NCBI GenBank assembly: GCA_017935525.1 | Contig: JAGBHJ010000140.1 | Span: 1-23,684 of the forward strand | Origin: Clostridia bacterium | Lineage (GTDB): Bacteria; Bacillota; Clostridia; HGM11327 | Direction: 5' to 3' | DNA: 23,684 bases | Shown here: in pieces, positions 7,602 through 15,219 of the stretch | Layout: each line of letters starts with the position of its first letter | Position numbering within the stretch: the stretch's first letter is position 1 | Notes under the pieces: generated by a model | Databases searched by the model: none | Seen by the model: the letters and a program-made list of their open reading frames with translations, nothing else | Told to the model about the DNA's origin: nothing | Program-made: the position numbers and the translations under genes

Positions 7602-10081
7602 TTTTTACTGTTCCTCGTGGAGAATATATTGACAAACGTACATGAGTCAAACCCCTCGTTCCAATCTGACAGGGCTTTTCCTGCACTTGTCATGGGTAGC
7701 TCGGATATTTCATCTACCACCTTGTACAAGTGGCTCTGGTCCTCCTTTACGAGTATTATCTCATCCTTTTTATTTGCAAAGGCTTTTGCAAATATCAGTT
7801 TTTTGCCGTTTGATCCGTTCTTATTGAACTTAAATATGCTCACGCCCACACCGCCTCGCTTTTGTGGGGTGATCTGTGATGCCGGTACTGCTTTTCCGTA
7901 TCCTCCGTCTGTCACAACTACTGCAACGTCACCCTTTTTGATGTGAGTAACGGACACAACATAGTCATTTTCCTTTAATTTGATGGATCTTACACCCTTT
8001 GACGCTCTGCCCATCTCGCTGATCTGGTCAACACCGCATCTGAGTGACATTCCGTTTGCCGTAACAAACATCACTTCATCACCCTCGCAAAGCCTTGCGT
8101 ATATCAGCTCGTCCCCATCAGCAAGCTCGCAGGCAACTACCTTGCTTCTGCTTGTGTCAAAAGCGGACAGATCCGTCAATTTACACATACCGTTCTTTGT
8201 TACAAAGAGCATCTTGCCCTGTTTATGATCCTTTGTAGCAATAGCGCCTACTATTCCCTCTGCCCTATCGAAGGTCGTCAATACGTTGGTTATAGGCACG
8301 CCTCTTTCCTTCCATTTGCTTTGAGGAATAGCGGAAGTATTTATACTGTAACAGTTTCCGCCGCCGGTAAACATCAGAACCTTTGTATCCGTTGACGTGC
8401 TTATTACGTGCTCAACGTAATCACTCTTGCCAACGTCAATCTCCTTATAATTTCCGTTAGATCGGTTAAAATGGTTAGTATCGATAGCCTTGATCTCTTG
8501 GTTGTGTGTGATAACCACCTCAACGTCCTCTGCAACGATGAAATCCTCCTCGGAGAAGCTCTTTTCTGCCTTTTCTGACACGATCTCGGACTTTCTCGGA
8601 TGTGCATATTTTGCCTTAATCTCCGACAATTCCTTCTTAATTTCGTTTTTGAGGACCTTCTCAGAGGCGAGAATTTTTTCCAACGCGGCTATTCTCTTAC
8701 ATAACTCCTCAAATTGCGCCTTCAGAGTCATAATTTCAAGGTTTGTCAATCTCTGCAAACGAAGCTCCAGTATGGCTTGCGCCTGTTCCCTGCTGAATCC
8801 GAAGTTATCCATAAGGTTTTCTCTCGCTTCCGAGGGATTCTTGGATGCTCTGATCGTTGCAATAACCTCGTCAATTATGCTGCACGCCTTTATCAAGCCT
8901 TCCATTATGTGCTGTTCAGCCTTTGCCTTGTTCAGGTCAAACTGCGTCCTCTTTGTAATTACTTCCTTGCGGAAGTTTACGTAGTAGCTGATGCAGTCCT
9001 TCAAGGAAAATCTGATCGGCTTACCATTGGCAACTGCCACCATGTTTGCGGGGAAATTATACTGCAGATCGCTGTATCTGTAAAGGTACGCCAGAATTTT
9101 GTCCTGATCCGCATCCTTTTTAATCTCAATAACCACTCTTGTACCGGACTTATCTGACTCATCCCTTATTGCAACGATGCCGGAAAGCACGCTCTTTTTA
9201 TCCTCACAAAGCTGTGCAATCTTCTCCAGACACTTTGATCTGTTGATTTGATAGGGTATTTCGTCTATAACAATGGCTTTTTTGGACGCAGTAAGGTCTT
9301 CAATGTGTACCTTTGCCCTTACAACGATCTTTCCCCTGCCGTTTGTATATACCTTTTCCAGATCACTGAGATCCTTCATTATATATCCACCCGTCGGAAA
9401 ATCCGGCGCGGGCACTAATTTCATCAGATCCTTTACCGTACAATCGGGATTATCGATCTCATATATACAAGCATCGATAGTTTCTCCCAAATTATGTGTA
9501 GGGATCTCCGTCGCAAATCCGACTGCGATACCCGATGCGCCGTTTACAAGCAAATTTGGGAAGCCCGACGGCAAAAGCTCGGGTTCCTTGAGCGTATCGT
9601 CAAAGTTCAGCTTGAACGGAACTGTTTCTTTATCCAGATCCTTCAGCATCTCCGTTGCTATCCTGCTTAATCTGACCTCGGTATAACGCATAGCTGCAGG
9701 CGGATCACCGTCGGGAGAACCGAAATTTCCCTGACCGTCAACAAGCATCTCCCCCATGTTAAAGTCCTGCGCCATTCTTGCCATAGCATCATAAACGGAC
9801 GTGTCGCCATGCGGATGATATTTACCCAAAGTATCACCCACCACTCTTGCGGATTTTCTGTGGGGCTTGTCCGGATCCATTTTCATTTCCCACATTGTAT
9901 ATAAAATTCTTCTCTGTACCGGCTTTAAGCCATCCTCAATCCTTGGCAGCGCTCTTTCAAGTATTACGTACTCAGAATACGGCATCATTGAGGTGTGCAT
10001 GACCTCTCCGATGGGCTGTTTCAATAATGTTCCCGATGCTTCCGGATCTATAACTGTTATTTTATCTTTTTTCTTTGCCAT
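7598..10081 (-). CDS. Type IIA DNA topoisomerase subunit A (GyrA/ParC family, ParC-like)
   Basis: The DNA-cleaving subunit of gyrase or topoisomerase IV, 827 residues from the ATG at 10079-10081. AGAGG lies 8 nt upstream; an in-frame TTG two codons earlier is less likely. The catalytic Tyr is Tyr133 in AAMRYTEVRLS. The quinolone-pocket region reads HPHGDTSVYD, with Thr and Asp at the positions of E. coli GyrA Ser83 and Asp87. A six-bladed C-terminal domain starts at about residue 500. The GyrA-box expected in its first blade is missing (FNRSNG near residue 538), and a box-like QKRGGVG occurs only near residue 740. The opening (MMPYSEYVILERALPRIEDG) resembles, from memory, the ParC-like paralogue found in many Clostridia. 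An automatic annotation might call it gyrA. It lies 42 nt after subunit B. Confidence 0.9.
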   Translation of the reverse strand: MAKKKDKITVIDPEASGTLLKQPIGEVMHTSMMPYSEYVILERALPRIEDGLKPVQRRILYTMWEMKMDPDKPHRKSARVVGDTLGKYHPHGDTSVYDAMARMAQDFNMGEMLVDGQGNFGSPDGDPPAAMRYTEVRLSRIATEMLKDLDKETVPFKLNFDDTLKEPELLPSGFPNLLVNGASGIAVGFATEIPTHNLGETIDACIYEIDNPDCTVKDLMKLVPAPDFPTGGYIMKDLSDLEKVYTNGRGKIVVRAKVHIEDLTASKKAIVIDEIPYQINRSKCLEKIAQLCEDKKSVLSGIVAIRDESDKSGTRVVIEIKKDADQDKILAYLYRYSDLQYNFPANMVAVANGKPIRFSLKDCISYYVNFRKEVITKRTQFDLNKAKAEQHIMEGLIKACSIIDEVIATIRASKNPSEARENLMDNFGFSREQAQAILELRLQRLTNLEIMTLKAQFEELCKRIAALEKILASEKVLKNEIKKELSEIKAKYAHPRKSEIVSEKAEKSFSEEDFIVAEDVEVVITHNQEIKAIDTNHFNRSNGNYKEIDVGKSDYVEHVISTSTDTKVLMFTGGGNCYSINTSAIPQSKWKERGVPITNVLTTFDRAEGIVGAIATKDHKQGKMLFVTKNGMCKLTDLSAFDTSRSKVVACELADGDELIYARLCEGDEVMFVTANGMSLRCGVDQISEMGRASKGVRSIKLKENDYVVSVTHIKKGDVAVVVTDGGYGKAVPASQITPQKRGGVGVSIFKFNKNGSNGKKLIFAKAFANKKDEIILVKEDQSHLYKVVDEISELPMTSAGKALSDWNEGFDSCTFVNIFSTRNSKK

Positions 10082-10123
10082 TTTCAAAACCTCTGTAAAA
10101 TTCTTTCGTTATAATTTTGATCG

Positions 10124-12079
10124 TCAGATCATATCCTCATAAGCATCTCGCTTATTGAAATTTGCGTATTTTGTAATATAATCGTGTCTTGACTCCGCCT
10201 TGTCGCCCATCAAGATCTCGATCTTCTCCTCCGCCTCTGCGGCGTCGCCTATCTGTACCATTATCATTCTGCGCTTTTCGGGATCAAGTGTCGTCTCTCT
10301 GAGCTGATCCGGGTTCATTTCACCAAGACCCTTATACCTTTGTATTGTATAGTTCTTACCAAACTCATCCGTAGCCATTTTCAGCTCCTCATCCGTGTAG
10401 GCGTAGTACATTTTGTCACCCTTTGTGATCTTATAAAGCGGTGACAGACCGATGTACAAGTGGCCTTCCCTGATTATATCCGGAAAATATCTGTAAAAGA
10501 ACGTTACCAGTATGGCTCTGATGTGTGCACCGTCCTGGTCGGCATCAGAAAGTATTATAATTTTGTCATAATTCAGTTTTGAGATGTCAAATTTATCGCC
10601 GACACCCGTTCCTATGGAGTAAATTATGGTCTTGTACTCCTCATTTTTCATAACCTGCTCAAAATTGGTCTTTTCCGCATTCAACGGCTTTCCTCTCAAC
10701 GGCAATATTGCCTGGAATTCCCTCTGTCTTGCAAGCTTTGCCGTACCACCTGCGGAATTACCCTCTACAATGAACAGCTCGTTTATCGCCTTGTTATTAC
10801 CGGAGCAATTTGCCAATTTACCTACCAAAACAGAGTTTTCAATACCCTTTTGCTTTGCTCCCTCGCGGAGCTTTGTTGCGGCATTGCTTATTGCCTTTCT
10901 GATCTGCGCAGTTTTGATGCATTTTTCCGTTATCTTCTTTGCGATCTCGTCGTTCTGCGGATCCTCCATATACTTTGTAAAGTGATCCAGTATAACCGCT
11001 TCCACCGCTGTTCTTGCCTCTGTATTATTGAGCTTTTCTTTTGTTTGACCCTCAAACTGTATATCTCTCATCTTGATAGAAACAACAGCCGTCAGACCTT
11101 CCCTTACGTCAGAGCCTGTAAGAGCCTCCTTCTTATCCTTAAGATAGGTAAATCTGTATGCAAAGTCATTGATCGTCCTCGTCAGACCGCTTCTGAAGCC
11201 TGTTTCGTGGGTACCACCCTCCGCAGTATTGATATTATTGGCGTACGAATACACAAGATCCGTGTTTGTATCGTTGTACTGGAATGCCGCCTCTACCTTT
11301 ATATTGTTTTTTTCTCCGGAAATGTATATTGGCTCCTTAAACAGCACGTTCTTATCCGTATTTATATACTTTACGTAGTCACTGAGTCCGCCCTTATAGC
11401 AGAATTCTTCTTCCTTTTTCTCATCGCCCCTCTTGTCGCACAGCTTGATCATAAGACCGCTATTAAGATACGCGATATCTCGAATTCTCTTTGCTATAAG
11501 CTCGTAGTCAAACTTAACGCTGTCAAATACTCTGTCATCGGGCAAAAATGTGACCATTGTACCCTTTTTTCTGGTATTTCCAACCACTTCTATGCCTGTA
11601 ACAGGCTTTCCTGACGTAATATTACCTTTTTTATCCGTCACGCTCTCATATCTCTGGCAATATTCCTTACCATCCCTATACACGCGCACCTCAAGCCACC
11701 TGGACAATGCGTTTACTACCGACGCACCAACGCCGTGCAAGCCGCCCGAATAGCTGTAATTTGTGTAATCGAATTTACCGCCTGCATGAAGCACCGTAAA
11801 AATAACCTGCACTGCAGGGATCTTCAGCTTTGGATGTATATCAACAGGCATACCTCGTCCGTTGTCATATACATTTACGCTGTTGTCCTCATTTATTGTT
11901 ATTTCTATGGCGTCCGCATATCCGTTTATCGCCTCGTCAACTGCATTATCCACTATTTCTGTCAGCAAATGATGCAGACCTCTTGACGACGTTGAACCGA
12001 TATACATCGCAGGTCTTTTTCTTACTGCTTCAAGACCCTCCAATACCACAATATTGTCCGCTGTATAGTTATTTGACAT
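10124..12079 (-). CDS. Type IIA DNA topoisomerase subunit B (GyrB/ParE family, ParE-like)
   Basis: The ATPase/TOPRIM subunit that pairs with the downstream subunit A, 651 residues. The GHKL ATPase domain shows EIVDNAVDEA, DNGRGMP and GLHGVGASVVNA, with the QTKEKL lysine switch. The TOPRIM domain has VEGNSAGG (Glu439, Asn441) and DADQDGAH (metal-binding acidic residues about 512-516). The usual motif is EGDSAGG, so the Asp equivalent to E. coli GyrB Asp426 is Asn here. RPAMYIGS also departs from the usual RPGMYIG. I start it at 12077-12079 because AAAGGTGAT sits just upstream. A longer in-frame version beginning at 12124 would read through the parS site (its FHVKH is encoded by parS) and is rejected. 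The gene is transcribed away from the origin, divergent from dnaA. Confidence 0.9.
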   Translation of the reverse strand: MSNNYTADNIVVLEGLEAVRKRPAMYIGSTSSRGLHHLLTEIVDNAVDEAINGYADAIEITINEDNSVNVYDNGRGMPVDIHPKLKIPAVQVIFTVLHAGGKFDYTNYSYSGGLHGVGASVVNALSRWLEVRVYRDGKEYCQRYESVTDKKGNITSGKPVTGIEVVGNTRKKGTMVTFLPDDRVFDSVKFDYELIAKRIRDIAYLNSGLMIKLCDKRGDEKKEEEFCYKGGLSDYVKYINTDKNVLFKEPIYISGEKNNIKVEAAFQYNDTNTDLVYSYANNINTAEGGTHETGFRSGLTRTINDFAYRFTYLKDKKEALTGSDVREGLTAVVSIKMRDIQFEGQTKEKLNNTEARTAVEAVILDHFTKYMEDPQNDEIAKKITEKCIKTAQIRKAISNAATKLREGAKQKGIENSVLVGKLANCSGNNKAINELFIVEGNSAGGTAKLARQREFQAILPLRGKPLNAEKTNFEQVMKNEEYKTIIYSIGTGVGDKFDISKLNYDKIIILSDADQDGAHIRAILVTFFYRYFPDIIREGHLYIGLSPLYKITKGDKMYYAYTDEELKMATDEFGKNYTIQRYKGLGEMNPDQLRETTLDPEKRRMIMVQIGDAAEAEEKIEILMGDKAESRHDYITKYANFNKRDAYEDMI

Positions 12080-12098
12080 TATTATCACCTTTCTGTTA

Positions 12099-12114
12099 TG
12101 TTTCACGTGAAACA
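12099..12114. other. parS: parS centromere-like site (ParB/Spo0J binding)
   Basis: TGTTTCACGTGAAACA is a perfect 16-bp palindrome and differs from the B. subtilis parS consensus TGTTCCACGTGAAACA at one base. Such sites cluster around oriC and load ParB for chromosome segregation. This copy lies 20 bp upstream of the topoisomerase B start codon, inside its predicted 5' leader. I noticed no second copy in the window. Confidence 0.95.
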
Positions 12115-12195
12115 ATCTGTACATCGGGGCAGGGGAGACCTTGTCCCAATGATTTACTCAACACTACTCCCATTATAGGATATAGTACCGTATTT

Positions 12196-12224
12196 ATTAT
12201 AGCACAGAATTCAAAAAAAATCAA
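12196..12224 (-). promoter_or_regulatory. Promoter of the topoisomerase B/A - ABC-F operon
   Basis: On the minus strand: -35 TTGATT (12219-12224), a 17-bp spacer, and -10 TATAAT (12196-12201) preceded by TGC, giving an extended -10. The predicted start near 12189 gives a leader of about 110 nt that contains parS. Confidence 0.8.
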
Positions 12225-12433
12225 TCATATTATTATATACGGGGGAATTCTCACTATTTAGAAAAAAATACGTAGATAATAAACTCATTTACAAATATAA
12301 ATATATAATATTTAATAATTTATTTATATGTGTAAATATATTGTATTTTGACAATTATCGTATTCTTCCGCGCCATTTACACCTTGATCGTAAAAAATAT
12401 TTATATTATTGTAGAAAATTCCAATAAAACATC
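12225..12433. other. AT-rich origin region (candidate oriC / unwinding element)
   Basis: About 210 bp between the two divergent promoters carry no gene and consist largely of A/T runs, most extreme at about 12270-12350 (ATATATAATATTTAATAATTTATTTATAT type sequence in short blocks). Divergent gene orientation, dnaA, parS and flanking replication genes place the origin here or in the dnaA-dnaN1 spacer. No exact TTATCCACA box was found in this segment. The exact unwinding site cannot be decided by eye. Confidence 0.65.
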
Positions 12434-12462
12434 TTGCATTTTTCTCAATTTAATGGTATGAT
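12434..12462 (+). promoter_or_regulatory. dnaA promoter
   Basis: -35 TTGCAT (12434-12439), a 17-bp spacer, and -10 TATGAT (12457-12462). Transcription would start near 12469, giving a leader of about 97 nt. A variant DnaA box lies at the start point. Confidence 0.8.
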
Positions 12463-12475
12463 ATACAGTGATAAG

Positions 12476-12484
12476 TTATCCGTA
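12476..12484 (+). promoter_or_regulatory. Variant DnaA-box-like site TTATCCGTA in the dnaA leader
   Basis: TTATCCGTA differs from the classical TTATCCACA at positions 7 and 8. The same 9-mer occurs in the dnaA-dnaN1 spacer. It sits just downstream of the predicted dnaA start point, where autoregulatory boxes are common. CCGTA-TTTT-TACGG (12480-12493) also makes it part of a small inverted repeat. Confidence 0.45.
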
Positions 12485-12565
12485 TTTTTACGGGTGTCTT
12501 TTTCAAAAAATATACGTTTTATCGGAAAGGATCCATGCTTTTTTGGCAGGATCGGTAATCATAAA

Positions 12566-13915
12566 ATGAGTGAACCTCAAAAAAATCTGTGGGAATCTGC
12601 AAAAACAGTCATCAAGGGGGAGATCGCGCCTCCGTTGTTTAAGGCATTCCTGAGTGAAACAGAGGGCGCATTGCTGAAGGATAACACCCTTTACGTCAAA
12701 TCCCCAAACGAATACACACGCAACCTGTGTAACAACGGTTACGCGGTGATATCTCTGAATTCCGTTCGGTCAATCAATAAATCCATCACAAACGTTGTTT
12801 TTATGGTGCAAAGTGAGATCGACCAGCTTTTGGAGGCGGAAAAGATTACAGAGGACGTTGTTGAGCCCGTTATTACCAATAACCTTAAGACATTTGAGAC
12901 CTTTGTCGTTGGTAAAAACAGCCAGTTTGCCCACGCGGCAGCCTCATCCGTTGCAGATGCTCCTTCAAAATCATATAATCCCTTGTTTATCTACGGCAAA
13001 TCCGGAGTAGGAAAGACCCATTTGATGCAGGCCATCTGCGCAAGAGTGGCAAGCGTACATCCTACGTTAAAGGTTTTGTACGTAACATCCGAGGAATTTA
13101 CAAGCGACTTTGTTGAAGCCGTGCGCTTTAACAAGGACAACAATTATCAAAAAAAGGACAATTTCAAAAATAAGTACAGATCCGTTGATATGTTACTTAT
13201 TGATGATATTCAATTTATTGCAGGAAAGAAGGAGACCCAGGAGGAATTCTTTAATACCTTCAATACCCTTACTCAAGCAAATAAACAGATAGTGCTAACC
13301 AGCGACCGACACCCCAACAGTATCGAAACTCTGGAAAAGAGGATACAGTCCCGCTTTGAAAACGGACTCATATGCGACATCCAGCCACCGGATTACGAGA
13401 CAAGACTCGCTATTTTGCAGGAAAAATCCGTAGAAATGATGATGGATATCGATTATGACTCCCTGTCATTTATAGCGGAATACTATACTTCGGGTGACGT
13501 TCGACAGCTGGAGGGAGTATTAAAGAAGCTTTCCTTTACTGCCCAGCTTTCAAACTGCTCAATAGATCTTCAGTTTACTCACCAGATACTCGGTATTGAG
13601 GAGTACGTTCCCGCTACGTCATCCAGCGTTTCAATTTCAAAGATCAAGCAGGTCGTATCGAACTACTTCAATATAAGTATGCTTGACCTGGAGTCACAGC
13701 AGAGAAAGCACACGGTGGCTTTTCCCAGACACGTTGCCATATACCTCACAAAGAAGCTTTTGGGCTGGGAGCTCAAAAAGATCAGTGAGGAGTTCGGCGG
13801 CAGAAATCACTCCACTATAATCAATTCCCTCAACGTGGTGGAAAAGGCTCTTGCCACAGATCCCCAGAAGAAGGACATCATCGATAAGGTGGAGGATATG
13901 ATAATCAACGGATAA
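12566..13915 (+). CDS. dnaA: Chromosomal replication initiator protein DnaA
   Basis: The replication initiator, 449 residues. Domain I spans about 1-85 and a short linker follows. Domain III (AAA+, about 108-330) has Walker A GKSGVGKT (144-151), Walker B LLIDDIQF (210-217), sensor region TSDRHP and arginine finger Arg263. Domain IV (about 355-449) binds the DnaA box through a helix-turn-helix. The signature there is GGRNHST (411-417) instead of the usual GGRDHTT, with Lys404 where E. coli has Pro423 and Ser421 where it has Ala440. Arg380, Arg388, Lys396 and His415 (E. coli Arg399, Arg407, Lys415, His434) are kept. I start it at the ATG at 12566; an extended frame from TTG 12434 would begin on the -35 box of the promoter and is not credible. 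The ribosome binding site (AGGA, about 14 nt upstream) is weak. Confidence 0.96.
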   Translation: MSEPQKNLWESAKTVIKGEIAPPLFKAFLSETEGALLKDNTLYVKSPNEYTRNLCNNGYAVISLNSVRSINKSITNVVFMVQSEIDQLLEAEKITEDVVEPVITNNLKTFETFVVGKNSQFAHAAASSVADAPSKSYNPLFIYGKSGVGKTHLMQAICARVASVHPTLKVLYVTSEEFTSDFVEAVRFNKDNNYQKKDNFKNKYRSVDMLLIDDIQFIAGKKETQEEFFNTFNTLTQANKQIVLTSDRHPNSIETLEKRIQSRFENGLICDIQPPDYETRLAILQEKSVEMMMDIDYDSLSFIAEYYTSGDVRQLEGVLKKLSFTAQLSNCSIDLQFTHQILGIEEYVPATSSSVSISKIKQVVSNYFNISMLDLESQQRKHTVAFPRHVAIYLTKKLLGWELKKISEEFGGRNHSTIINSLNVVEKALATDPQKKDIIDKVEDMIING

Positions 13916-13947
13916 TTTCGGTTACCGACAAAATTATAAACATAATT

Positions 13948-14032
13948 TTATCCGTAATTTTCCGTGTAAAAAACAGTTTTCAACATTTGAACGGACAATG
14001 TGTGTGAACATATCCACACATTTTTATCCGTG
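13948..14032 (+). promoter_or_regulatory. Cluster of DnaA-box-like repeats between dnaA and dnaN1
   Basis: Four similar 9-mers in the same orientation lie within 85 bp: TTATCCGTA (13948), TTTTCCGTG (13958), ATATCCACA (14010) and TTATCCGTG (14024). Only the third is close to the classical box, with one mismatch. The 139-bp spacer is AT-rich and, by analogy with B. subtilis, could be the active part of oriC. An inverted TGTGTG/CACACA pair frames the third site. Confidence 0.55.
13975..13993 (+). repeat. 19-bp repeat, copy 1 (leader of dnaN1)
   Basis: AGTTTTCAACATTTGAACG is identical to copy 2 in the leader of dnaN2 (15220-15238). It contains the inverted repeat TTCAA-CAT-TTGAA. It lies 61 bp before the dnaN1 start. 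It could be a regulator site, a promoter element (TTGAAC as -35) or a remnant of gene duplication. Confidence 0.75.
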
Positions 14033-14040
14033 AGGAAGGG

Positions 14041-14058
14041 ATGTATATTATATTATGA
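14041..14058 (+). CDS. Possible 5-codon leader peptide overlapping dnaN1
   Basis: ATG TAT ATT ATA TTA TGA (Met-Tyr-Ile-Ile-Leu-stop) begins directly after GAGGAAGGG, and its stop overlaps the dnaN1 ATG as ATGA. The purine-rich site is about 14 nt from the dnaN1 start, which is long, but very close to this mini-frame. It may be a coupling device or chance in an AT-rich leader. Confidence 0.25.
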   Translation: MYIIL

Positions 14059-15140
14059 ATTTTACCTGCTTGCAGTCAGAGCTTATATCAGCTATACAGA
14101 CGGTGCAAAAGACCACCTTCAAAAACCCGTCACCATATCAGAATTATATATATATTGAAGCAAATGAATATAATATAAAGCTGGTATCATCCTCATCGGA
14201 AAATACCGTCATCGCCACCATGGCAGCCCAAGTGTCAGTCCAAGGCAAGGTACTTGTCCCGGGGAATATACTCCGCGACATCGTTTCAAGGATGCCATCC
14301 GTCAATATCAGTATTTCCACAGACGATAATTACGTTATGACTGTAAAATACACCAATATGAAGTATTCTATACAGTGTATTTCTTCGTCTGGGTACGATT
14401 TTCTTGACGATATCAGCTCACTTGACAGCTTTTCAATGCCTACGGACGCATTCAAGTCATGCATCGCCGCTACGTACTTTGCCGCATCCACACAGGAAAC
14501 AAGGCCAACCCTCAACGGCATACTGTTAAAATGTGTTGCAGGGTCGCTGGACTTTGTATCCACCGACGGCAGTCGCGTTGCCATCTGTACATATAATATA
14601 GGTAATGAGTCGGACTTTGAAATTATTATTCCCGCAAGGTTTATAAGGGATATCACGTCATCCCAAACCGATGGGGATGTGGCAAGCTTTGACTTCAACG
14701 ACAGATACGTAAAGCTGACGATGGGCAATATCACGGTTATTTCCGGACTTATAACGGGCAAATTCATAAATTACCGCAGTATCATCCCCACGCAATCGGG
14801 AACATTGATGACCTGCAACAGAAACGAATTTCTCAATATTCTTGAGAGGGCGTATCTGCTTTCCGACGAGGACCTTTACACAGTAAAGTTTGACATCAGA
14901 TACAGCAAGCTGGTGGTATCATCCAACAGCATCAACGGCGAGGCGTTTGAGGAGATCTTCGTAAATACCGACGGCAACCCCATCACCATCGCATTCAACT
15001 CAAGGAGCTTTATAGAGATCCTCAAGAATATAGAGCAGGAGAACATAGTATTTGAGTTCACCACGGGCACAAGGATATGCATGATCCGCCCGCTGGACAG
15101 AGGTGACCTTATATACCTTATTTCTCCCATCCGTATCTGA
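14055..15140 (+). CDS. dnaN: DNA polymerase III beta subunit (sliding clamp), first copy
   Basis: A ring-forming processivity clamp of 361 residues, the normal family length, with three clamp domains. Recognisable points are the start MNFTCLQSELISAIQTVQK, PTLNGILLK followed by STDGSRVAI (family TDxxRLAL), GKFINYRSIIP (family GxFPDYxxVIP) and the C-terminal YLISPIRI (family YLIxPxRL). It shares roughly 40% of residues with the next gene by eye. Compared with copy 2 it has STDGSRVAI where copy 2 has TSDSFRLSL (closer to consensus) and ends in Ile rather than Leu, but keeps the Arg of DYR that copy 2 has lost. It follows dnaA in the canonical position, 139 bp downstream. Confidence 0.95.
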   Translation: MNFTCLQSELISAIQTVQKTTFKNPSPYQNYIYIEANEYNIKLVSSSSENTVIATMAAQVSVQGKVLVPGNILRDIVSRMPSVNISISTDDNYVMTVKYTNMKYSIQCISSSGYDFLDDISSLDSFSMPTDAFKSCIAATYFAASTQETRPTLNGILLKCVAGSLDFVSTDGSRVAICTYNIGNESDFEIIIPARFIRDITSSQTDGDVASFDFNDRYVKLTMGNITVISGLITGKFINYRSIIPTQSGTLMTCNRNEFLNILERAYLLSDEDLYTVKFDIRYSKLVVSSNSINGEAFEEIFVNTDGNPITIAFNSRSFIEILKNIEQENIVFEFTTGTRICMIRPLDRGDLIYLISPIRI

Positions 15141-15150
15141 ATTTGACAAA

Positions 15151-15182
15151 ACAGGTACAATTCAACCTGTGAACATTTTTTT
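15151..15182 (+). terminator. Weak hairpin plus T-run between the two dnaN genes
   Basis: ACAGGT-acaattca-ACCTGT forms a 6-bp stem that is followed after five bases by seven T residues (15176-15182). It begins 11 nt after the dnaN1 stop. The stem is short, so if it works at all it is probably a partial terminator that separates dnaN1 from dnaN2 expression. Confidence 0.35.
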
Positions 15183-15219
15183 CGACAGCGGTTTTTACCC
15201 ATCTGTCCGCAAGAAAATG

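Noticed and set aside
10850..11614. A 254-codon plus-strand open frame within topoisomerase subunit B
   Set aside because: It is antisense to conserved ATPase and transducer sequence; its Cys-, Leu- and Ile-rich translation is typical of reverse-strand shadows.
12080..12124. N-terminal extension of topoisomerase subunit B
   Set aside because: The extra 15 codons run through parS, and a proper ribosome binding site lies just before the ATG at 12079.
12434..12565. N-terminal extension of DnaA from a TTG
   Set aside because: The TTG is the -35 hexamer of the dnaA promoter, the added residues match nothing in DnaA domain I, and normal length is reached from 12566.
14001..14020. LexA-type box suggested by GAACATAT
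   Set aside because: Only one half resembles the Firmicutes LexA site; the other half reads CCACACA, which fits a DnaA box better.
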